Shown: piece by piece, positions 55,401 through 64,000 of the stretch
Layout: every line of letters starts with the position of its first letter
How positions within the stretch are numbered: position 1 is the first letter of the stretch
NCBI RefSeq assembly: GCF_038502225.1
Contig: NC_091298.1
Span: 34,504,609 to 34,568,608, forward strand
Reading direction: 5' to 3'
Source of the DNA: Cherax quadricarinatus
Taxonomy: Eukaryota > Arthropoda > Malacostraca > Decapoda > Parastacidae
DNA length: 64,000 nucleotides
Notes under the pieces: generated by a model
Told to the model about the DNA's origin: nothing
The model's database searches: none
The model's input: only the letters and a program-made list of their open reading frames with translations
Made by a program: the position numbers and the translations under genes

Positions 55401-58400
55401 TCTTCTCTGCTCCATGTGTCTTCTCTGTTCCAGTGTGTCTTCTCTGCTCCAGTGTGTCTTCCCTGCTCCAGTGTGCCTTCTTTGCTGCAGAATGTTTTCT
55501 CTGCTCCACTGTGTCTTCTCTGCTCCAGTGTGTCTTCTCTGCTCCAGAGTGTCTTCTCTGCTCCAACGTGTCGTCTCTGCTCCAGTGTGTCTTCTCTGCT
55601 CCAGAATGTCTTCTCTTGTCAAGAATGTCTTCTCTGCTCCACTGTGTCATCTCTGCTCCATGTGTCTTCTCTGCTCCAGTGTGTCTTCTCTGCTCCAGTG
55701 TGTCTTCACAGCTCCAGTGTGTCTTCCCTGCTCCAGTGTGCCTTCTTTGCTGTGTACGAATGGTACATAATACAGAATGATTTCTCTGCTCCACTGTGTC
55801 TTCTCTGCGCAAGTGAGTCTTCTCTGCTCAAGTGTGTCTTCTCTGCTCCAGAATGTCTTCTCTGCTCCAGTGTGTCTGCTCTTCTCCAGTGTGTTTGCTC
55901 TCCTCCAGGCTGTCTTCTCTGCTCCAGTGTGTCTTCTTTGCTCCAGTGTCTTCTCTGTTGCAGTGAGTCTTCTCTGCTCCAATGTATTTTGTCTGCACCA
56001 GTGTATCTTCTATGATCCAGTGTGTCTTTTCTGCTCCAGTGTGTCTTCTCTGTTCCAGCGTGTCTTCTCTGTTCCAGTGTGTATTCTCTGTTCCAGTGTG
56101 TCTTCTCTGTTCTTGTGTGTCTTCTCTGCTCCTGTGTGTCTTCTCTTCTCAAGTGTGTCTTCTCTGTTCCAGTGTGTCTTCTCTGCTCCAGTGAGTCTTC
56201 TCTGCTCCAGAGTGTCTTCTCTGCTCCAGTGTATTCTCTGCTCCAGTTTTTCGTCTATGCTCCAGTGAGTCTTCTCTGCTCCAGTGTGTCTTTTCTGCTC
56301 CAGTGTGTCTTCTCTGCTCAAGTGTCGTCTCTGCTCAAGTGTGTCTTCTCTGCTCAAGAATGTCTTCTCTGCTCCTGTGTGTCTTCTCTTCTCCAGTGTG
56401 CCTTCTTTGCTCCAGTGTGTCTTCTCTGCTCCAGAGTGTCTTTTCTGCTAAAGTGTGTCTTCTCTGTTCCTGTGTGCCTTCTCTGCTCCAGTGTGTCTTC
56501 TCTGTTCCTGTGTGTCTTCTTTGCTTCAAAATTTTTTCTCTGCTCAAGTGTGTCTGCTTTTCTCCAGTGTGTCTGCTCTTCTCCAGTGTGTCTTCTCTGC
56601 TACAGTGTCTTCTGTGTTCCAGTGTGTTTTCTCTGCTCCAGTGTGTCATCTCTGCGCAAGTGTGTCTTCTCTGCTCCAGTGTGTCTTCTCTGCTCCAGTG
56701 TCTTGTCTGTTCCAGTCAGTCTTCTCTGCTCCAATGTGTCTTCTCTGCACCAGTGAATCTTCTATGATCCAGTGTGTCTTTTCTGCTCCATCGTGTCTTC
56801 TCTGTTCCAGCGTGTCTTCTCTGTTCCAGTGTGTCTTCCCTGTTACGGAGTGTCTTCTCTGTTCCTGTGTGTCTTCTCTGCTCCAGTGTTTCTTCTCTGC
56901 TCCTGTGTGTCTTCTATGTTCCAGTGTGTCTTCTCTACTGTGGAGAGTCTTCTCTGCTTCAGTGCGTCTTCTCTGCTCCAGTGTGTCTTCTCTGCTCCAT
57001 GAGTCTTTTCTGCACCAGTGTGTCTTCTCTGCTCCAATGTGTCTTCCCTGCTCCAGTGTGCCTTCTTTGCTGCAGAAGGATTTCTCTGCTCCACTGTGTC
57101 TTCTCTGCTACAGTGTGTCTTCTCTGCTCCAGTGTGTCTGCTCTTCTACAGTGTGTTTGCTCTCCTCCAGTGTGTCTTCTCTGCTCCAGTGTCTTCTTTG
57201 TTCAAGTGTGTCTTCTCTGTTTCAGTGTGTCTTCTCTGCTCCAGTGTGTCTTCTCTGCTCCAGTGTGTCTTCTCTGCTCCATTGTGTCTTCTCTTCTCCA
57301 GTGTGTCTCCTCTGCTCCTGTGTGTCTTCCCTTCTCCAGAGTGTCTTCTCTGCTTCAGTGTGTCTTCTCTGCTCCAGTGTCTTCTCTGTTCAAGTGTGTC
57401 TTCTCTGTTCCAGTGTGTCTTCTCTGCTCCAGTGTCTTCTCTGTTCCAGTGTGTCTTCTCTGCTCCAGTGTGTCTTCTCTGCTCCAGTGTGTCTTCTCTG
57501 CTCCAGTGTCTTCTCTGTTCTAGTGTGTCTTCTCTGCCCCAGTGTGTCTTCTCTGCTTTTGTGTATCTTCCCTTCTCCAGAGTGTCTTCTCTGCTTCAGA
57601 GTGTCTTCTGTGCTCCAGTGTGTCTTCTCTGCTCCTGTGTGTCTTCCCTTCTCCAGAGTGTCTTCACTGCTTCAGAGTGTCTTCTCTGCTCCAGTGTGTT
57701 TTCTCTGTTCCAGTGTGTCTTCTCTTCTTCAGTGTGTTTTCTCTGCTCCTGTGTGTCTTCCCTTCTCCAGAGTGTCTTCTCTGCTTCAGAGTGTCTTCTC
57801 TGCTCCAGTGTGTCTTCTCTGCTCCAGAGTGTCTTCTCTGCTCCAGTGTGTCTTCTCTGTTCCAGTGTGTCTTCTATGCTCCATTGTGTCTTCTCTGTTC
57901 CAGTGTTTTCTGTGCTCCAGTGTCTTCTCTGCTCCTGCGTCTTCTCTGCTCCAGTAGCTCTTCTCTTCTCCAGTGTGTCTTTTCTGCTCCAGTATGTTTT
58001 GTCTGCTCCAGTGTGTCTTCTCTGTTCAAGTCTGTCTTTTCTGCTCCAGTGTGTCTTCTCTGCTCCAGTGTGTTGTCTGTGCTTCAGTGTGTCTTTTCTG
58101 CTCAAGTGTGTCTTCCCTTCTCCAGAGTGTCTTCACTACTTCAGAGTGTCTTCTCTGCTCCAGTGTGTCTTCCCTGTTCCAGTGTGTCTTCTCTGCTCCA
58201 GTGTGTCTTCTCTGCTCCAGTGTGTCTCCTCTGCTCCTGTGTGTCTTCCCTTCTCCAGAGTGTCTTCTCTGCTTTAGAGTGTCTTCTCTGTTCCAATGTG
58301 TCTTCTCTGCTCCATTGTGTCTTCTCTGCTAAAGTGTATTCTGTGCTTCAGTGTCTTCTCTGCTCATGCCTCTTCTCTGCTCCAGTGTGTCTTCTCTTCT

Positions 58401-61400
58401 CCACTGTGTCTTTTCTGCTCCAGTGTGTTTTCTCTGCTCCAGTGTGTTTTCTCTGCTCCAGTATGTCTTTTCTGCTCCAGTGTGTTTTCTCTGCTCCAGT
58501 GTGTTTTCTCTGCTCCAGTGTGTTTTCTCTGCTCCTTTGTGTCTTCTCTTCTCCAGTGTGTCTTCTTTGCTCCAGTGTGTCTTCTCTGCTCCAGAGAGTC
58601 TTCTCTGCTCCCGTGTGTCTTCTCTGTTCCAGTGTGTCTTCTCTGTTCCAGTGTGTCTTCTCTGTTCCTGTGTGTCTTCTCTGCTCCAGTGTGTATTCTC
58701 TGTTCCTGTGTGTCTTCTCTGCTCCAGTGTGTCTTCTCTGTTCCTGTGTGTCTTCTTTGCTCCAAAATGTTTTCTCTTCTCCAGTGTGTCTGCTCTTCTC
58801 CAGTGTGTCTGCTTTTCTCCAGTGTGTCTTCTATGCTCCAGTGTCTTCTCTGTTCCAGTGTGTCTTCTCTGCTCCAGTGTGTCTTCTCTGCTCCTGAGTG
58901 TCTTTTCTGCTCCAGTGTGTCTTCCCTTCTCCAGTGTGTCTTCTCTGCTCCAGTGTGTCTTCCCTTCTCCAGTGTGTCTTCTCTGCTCCAGTGTGTCTTC
59001 TCTGCGTCAGTGTGTCTTCTCTGCTCCAGAGTGTCTTCTCTTTTCCATTGTGTTTTCTCCGCTACAGTGCCTTCTCTGCTCGAGTGTCTTTTCTGCTCCA
59101 GTGAGTCTTCTGAGCTCCAGTGTGTCGTCTCTGCTCTAGTGTGTCTTCTCTGCTCCTGAAAGTCTTCTCTGCTTGAGAATATATTCTCTGCTCCTGTGTG
59201 TCTTCTCTTCTCCAGTGTGTCTTCTCTGCCCCAGAGTATGTTCTCTGCTCCAGTGTGTCTTCTCTGCTCCAGTGTGTCTTCTCTGTTCCTGTGTATCTTC
59301 TTTGCTCCAAAATGTTTTCTCTGCTCCAGTGTGTCTGCTCTTCTCCAGTGTGTCTGCTCTTCTCCAGTGTGTCTTCTCTGCTACAATGTCTTCTCTTTTC
59401 CAGTGTGTCTTCTCTGCTCCAGTGTGTCGTCTCGGCTCCAGTGTGTCTTCTATGCTCCAGTATGTCTTCTCTGCTCCAGTGAGTCTTCTCTGCTCCAGTG
59501 TGTCTTCTCTGCTCCAGTGTGACTTCTTTGCTCTAGTGTGTCTTCTCTGCTCCAGTGTGTATTCTCTGCTCCAGTGTGTCTTCTCTTCTCCAGTGTGTCT
59601 TCTCTGCTCCAGTGTCTTCTCTGTTCCAGTGTGTCTTCTCTGCTCCAGTGTGTCTTCTCTGCTCAAATGTGTCTTCTCTGCTCCACTGTGTCTTCTTTTC
59701 TCCAGTGTGTCTTTTCTGCTCCAGTGTGTCTTTTCTGCTGCAGTGTGTCTTCTCTGCTCCAGAGTGGCTTCTCTGCTCCAGTGTGTGTTCTCTGCTCCAG
59801 TGTGTCTTCTCTGCTCCAGAATTATTTCTCTTCTCAAGAATGTCTTCTCTGCTCCAGTGTGTCTTCTCTGCTCCATGTGTCTTCTCTGCTCCAGTGTGTC
59901 TTCTCTGCTCCAGTGTGTCTTCTCTGCTCCAGTGTGTCTTCTTTTCTCCAGTGTGTCTTTTCTGCTCCAGTGTGTGTTCTCTGCTGCAGTGTGTGTTCTC
60001 TGCTCCAGTGTTTCTTCTCTGCTCCATAGTGTCTTCTCTGCTCCAGCGTGTCGTCTCTGCTCCAGTGTGTCTTCTCTGCTCCAGAATTACTTCTCTTCTC
60101 AAGAATGTCTTCTCTGCTCCAGTGTGTCTTCTCTGCTCCATGTGTCTTCTCTGCTCCAGTGTGTCTTCTCTGCTCCAGTGTGTCTTCTCTGCTCCAGTGT
60201 GTCTTCTTTGCTCTAGTGTGTCTTCTCTGATCCAGTGTGTATTCTCTGCTCCAGTGTGTCTTCTCTTCTCCAGTGTGTCTTCTCGGCTCCAGTGTCTTCT
60301 CTGTTCCATTGTGTCTTCTCTGTTCCAGTGTGTCTTCTCTGCTCAAATGTGTCTTCTCTGCTCCAGTGTGTCTTCTTTTCTCCAGTGTGTCTTTTCTGCT
60401 CCAGTGTGTCTTTTCTGCTGCAGTGTGTCTTCTCTGCTCCAGAGTGGCTTCTCTGCTCCAGTGTGTCTTCCCTTCTCAAGTGTGTCTTCTCTGCTATAGT
60501 GAGTCTTCTCTGTTCCAGTGTGTCTTCTCTGCTTCAATGTGTCTTCTATTTTCCAGTGTGTTTTCTCTGCTCCAGTGTCTTCTCTGCTCCAGTGTCTTCT
60601 CTGCTCCAGTGTTTTCTCTGCTCCAGTGTGTCGTCTCGGCTCCAGTGTGTCTTCTCTGCTCCAGTGTGTCCTCTCTGCTCCAGTGTGTGTTCTCTGCTGC
60701 AGGGTGTGTTCTCTGCTCCAGTGTTTCTTCTCTGCTCCAGTGTGTCTTCTCTGCTCCAGTGTGTCTTCTCTGCTCCAGAATTACTTCTCTTCTCAAGAAT
60801 GTCTTCTCTTCTCCAGTGTGTCTTCTCTGCTCCATGTGTCTTCTCTGTTCCAGTGTGTCTTCTCTGCTCCAGTGTGTCTTCACTGTTCCAGTGTGTCTTC
60901 CCTGCTCCAGTGTGCCTTCTTTGCTGCAGAATGTTTTCTCTGCTCCTCTGTGTCTTCTCTGCGCAAGTGAGTCTTCTCTGCTCCAGTGTGTCTGCTCTTC
61001 TCCAGTGTGTTTGCTCTCCTCCAGGCTGTCTTCTCTGCTCCAGTGTGTCTTGTCTGTTCCAGTGTCTTCTCTGTTGCAATGAGTCTTCTCTGCTCCAATG
61101 TGTTTTGTCTGCACCAGTGTATCTTCTATGATCCAGTGTGTCTTTTCTGCTCCAGTGTGTCTTCTCTGTTCCAGCGTGTCTTCTCTGTTCCAGTGTGTAT
61201 TCTCTGTTCCAGTGTGTCTTCTCTGCTCCAGTGAGTCTTCTATGCTCCAGAGTGTCTTCTCTGCTCCAGTCTCTTCTCTGCACCAGTGTATGCTCTGCTC
61301 CAGTTTTTTGTCTCTGCTCCAGTGAGTCTTCTCTGCTCCAGTGTGTCTTTTCTGTTCCAGTGTGTCTTCTCTGCTCCAGTGTCGTCTCTGCTCCAGTGAG

Positions 61401-63480
61401 TCTTCTCTGCTCCAGTGTGTCTTTTCTGCTCAAGTGTGTCTTCTCTGCTCAAGAATGTCTTCTCTGCTCCTGTGTGTCTTCTCTTGTCCAGTGTGTCTTC
61501 TCTGTTCCTGTATGTCTTCTTTGCTCCAAAATGTTTTCTCTGCTCCAGTGTGTCTGCTTTTCTCCAGTGTGTCTGCTCTTCTCCAGTGTGTCTTCTCTGC
61601 TCCAGTGTCTTCTGTGTTCCAGTGTGTTTTCTCTGCTCCAGTGTGTCATCTCTGCTCAAGTGTGTCTTCTCTGCTCCAGTGTCTTATCTGCTCCAGAGTG
61701 TCTTCTCTTTTCCAGTATGTTTTCTCTGCTACAGTGCCTTCTCTGCTCGAGTGTCTTCTCTGCTACAGTGTGTCGTCTCTGCTCCAGTGTGTCTTTTCTG
61801 CTCCCGTATGTCTTCTGAGCTCTAATGTGTTGTCTATGCTCCAGTGTGTCTTCTCTGCTCCTGAATGTCTTCTCTGCTCCAGAATGTATTCCCTGCTCCT
61901 TTGTGTCTTCTCTTCTCCAGTGTGTCTTCTCTGCACCAGCGTGTCTTCTCGGCCCCAGTGTGTCTTCTCTGTTCCTGTGTGTCTTCTCTGTTCCTGTGTG
62001 TCTTCTTTGCTCCAAAATGTTTTCTCTGCTCCAGTGTGTCTGCTCTTCTCCAGTGTTTCTACTCTTGTCCAGTGTGTCTTCTATGCTACAATGTCTTCTC
62101 AGTTCCAGAGTGTCTTCTCTGCTCCAGTTTGTCTTCTCTGCTCAAGTGTGTCTTCTCGGCTCCAGTGTGTCTTCTCTGCTGCAGTGTGTCTTCTCTGCTC
62201 CTGTGTGTCTTCTCTGCTCCAGTGTGTCTTCTCTGCTCCAGTGTGTCTTCTATGCTCCAGTGTCTTCTCTGCTCCAGTGTGTCTTCTCTGCTCCAGTGTG
62301 TCTTCTCTGCTCCAGTGTGTCTTCTATGCTCCTTTGTCTTCTCTGTTCAAGAGTGTCTTCTCTTTTCCAGTGTGTCTTCTCTGCTCAAGTGTCTTCTCTG
62401 CTCCAGTGTGTCGTCTCGGCTCCAGTGTGTCTTCTATGCTTCAGTGTGTCTTCTTTGCTCCAGTGTGTGTTCTCTGCTCCAGTGTGTCTTCTCTGCTCCA
62501 GTGTGTCTTCTATGCTCCTTTGTCTTCTCTGTTCAAGAGTGTCTTCTCTTTCCCAGTGTTTCTTCTCTGCTCAAGTGTCTTCTCTGCTCCAGTGTGTCGT
62601 CTCGGCTCCAGTTTGTCTTCTATGCTTCAGTGTGTCTTCTCTGTTCCAGTGTGTTTTCTCTGCTGCAGTGTGTTTTTTCTGCTCCAGTCTGTCTTTTCTG
62701 CTCCAGTGTGTCTCCTCTGCTCCAGTGTGTCGTCTGTGCTCCAGTGTGTCTTTTCTGCTCAAGTGTGTCTTCCCTTCTCTAGAGTGTCTTCACTGCTTCA
62801 GAGTGTCTTCTCTGCTCCAGTGTGTCTTCTCTGCTCCAGTGTGTCTTCTCTGTTCCAGTGTGTCTTCTCTGCTCCAGTGTGTCTTCTCTGCTCCATTGTG
62901 TCTTCTCTGCTCCAGTGTGTCTTCTGTGCTCATGTGTGTCTTCTCTGCTCCAGTGTGTCTTCTGTGCTCATGTGTGTCTTCTCTGCTCCAGAGTGTCTTC
63001 TCTGCTCCAGAGTGTCTTCTCTGCTCCAGTGTGTCTGCTCTGCTCCAGTGTGTCTTCTGTGCTCCAGAGTGTCTTCTCTGCTCCAGAGTGTCTTCTCTGT
63101 TCCAGTGTGTCTTCTCTTCTTCAGTGTGCGTTCTCTGCTCCAGTGTGTTTTCTCTGCTCGAGTGTCTTCTCTGCTCCAGTGTGTCTGCTGTGCTCCAGTG
63201 TGTCTGCTCTGCTCTAGTGCGTCTTCTCTTCTCTAGTGTTTCTTCTCTGCTCTAGTGACTCTTCTCTGCTCCAGTGTGTCTGTTCTGCTCCAGTGTGTCT
63301 GCTCTGCTCTAGTGTGTCTGCTCTGCTCCATTGTGTCTTCTCTGCTCCAGTATTTTTTCTTCTCCAGTGCGCCTTGTCTGCTCCAGTGAGTGTTCTCCTC
63401 TCCAGTGTGTCTGCTTTGCTCCAGTGTGTCTGCTCTGCTCCAGTGTGTCTGCTCTGCTCCAGTGTGTCTTCTCGTTCTCT
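52440..63480. repeat. Giant 19-bp minisatellite, family 2 (about 11 kb)
   Basis: Roughly 580 units of GTGTCTTCTCTGCTCCAGT and variants (GAGTGTC, TTTTCTGC and CCTTCTCC substitutions, units of 15-20 bp). The plus strand is C+T-rich. Units before about 53,200 more often read CCCTTCTCC. Higher-order duplications are visible: 161 bp (53,875 and 54,036), 186 bp (62,331 and 62,517) and 680 bp (59,761 and 60,441). As in family 1, the unit is stop-free and not divisible by three, so the long Cys/Ser/Leu-rich and Arg/Glu/His/Thr-rich open frames are artefacts. Confidence 0.97.
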
Positions 63481-63509
63481 AAGAAGTCCAGAAGCTTAGT
63501 AACTTGCCA

Positions 63510-64000
63510 GACCTCGGCTCAGTGCTGCTGGTGTGTCTCAGCTGCTGATGTTTGTCCTAGCTGTTGGTGTGCGTCGCAGCTGCTGGTGTGTGGCCCACCT
63601 GCTGGAGTGTGGCCCAGCTGCTGGTGTATGACTCAGCTGCTGTGTCCGTGCTGCTGGTCTGTGGCCCAGCTGATGGTATGTGTCCTTGCTGTTGGTGTGT
63701 GACCTTGCTGCTGGTGTGTGTGTCAGCTTGTGGTGTGTGGCCCAGCTGATGGTATGTGTCCTTGCTGTTGGTGTGTGACCTTGCTGCTGGTGTGTGTGTC
63801 AGCTTGTGGTGTGTGGCCCAGCTGCTGGTGTGTGTGTCAGCTGCTGGCGTGTGTCCCAGTTGCTGGTGTGTGTCCCAGCTGCTGGTGTGTGTCCCAGCTG
63901 CTGGTGTGTGCGCCAGCTGATGGTGTGTATCCCAGCTGCTGATGTGTGGCCCAGCAGCTGGTGTGTGTCCCAGTTGCTTCTGTGTGACCCAGCTGCTAGT
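63510..64000. repeat. 19-bp minisatellite, family 3 (runs off the window)
   Basis: About 25 units of GTGTCCCAGCTGCTGGTGT and variants (GTGGCCCAG, GTGACCTTG, GTGTCAGCTTG). Its GCTGCTGGTGT core is shared with family 1 and its GTGTC start with family 2. A 30-bp unique junction (63,480-63,510) separates it from family 2. The array continues beyond 64,000. Confidence 0.93.

Noticed and set aside
52464..63255. Long Ser/Cys/Leu frames (plus) and Arg/Glu/His/Thr frames (minus)
   Set aside because: Family 2 monomer artefacts; the unit has no stop in any phase.

Overview
The window looks like eukaryotic, repeat-dominated, accessory chromatin, most probably from a decapod crustacean (crayfish, lobster or shrimp type). 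That assignment is inference. It rests on the kinds of elements present: CR1/L2-like LINEs with an SGNH-esterase ORF1 and an octamer 3' tail, LINEs ending in an (AC)n tail, a Penelope-like element, tRNA-derived foldback repeats, a short inverted-repeat element sitting in (TA)n, and very long dinucleotide runs. I recognise no intact single-copy host gene, no rRNA gene, no convincing functional tRNA gene and no CRISPR array. Nearly all long open frames here are by-products of tandem repeats.

Layout. 1-4,312: a tRNA-like inverted repeat, (TA)n tracts, two copies of a ~390-bp MITE-like repeat, and a decayed LINE reverse transcriptase (called LINE C here). The catalytic motif A of LINE C has expanded into a 12-unit, in-frame 12-bp minisatellite. 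4,313-6,150: nothing recognised. 6,151-10,860: two decayed copies (A2, A3) of LINE A bordered by (AC)n. A2 carries a target-site-duplicated, tRNA-derived foldback insertion. 11,098-12,672: a minus-strand, broken transposase-like gene interrupted by a foldback repeat, with an acidic 8-residue tandem repeat near its N-terminus. 12,917-17,423: a LINE A tail fragment, then a nearly full-length but inactive LINE A1 (ORF1, endonuclease, RT). 17,800-18,790 and 22,535-23,746: Penelope-like fragments; the second site is a head-to-head inverted pair.

23,750-64,000 is the most striking part. It reads as one very large minisatellite district built from arrays whose monomer is 19 bp (a related 22-bp array lies at 20,945-21,745). 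Three distinct 19-bp families follow one another: GTATTGCTGCTGGTGTTGT (29.1-48.1 kb), GTGTCTTCTCTGCTCCAGT (52.4-63.5 kb) and GTGTCCCAGCTGCTGGTGT (63.5-64.0 kb). Their cores are similar enough to suggest common descent. Three copies of LINE B (B1 24,682-28,742; B2 30,231-34,299; B3 48,237-52,325), all on the minus strand, lie in or between the arrays. B2 splits a 606-bp higher-order unit cleanly. The first family also contains a recent tandem segmental duplication with a period of about 5.45 kb.

The genes do not form a pathway. The protein-coding content is retrotransposon machinery in various states of decay. LINE B3 is the best preserved: an intact SGNH-esterase ORF1 meets ORF2 at a TGATG stop/start overlap, and ORF2 has only two in-frame TGA codons plus a His-to-Gln change in the endonuclease SDH motif.
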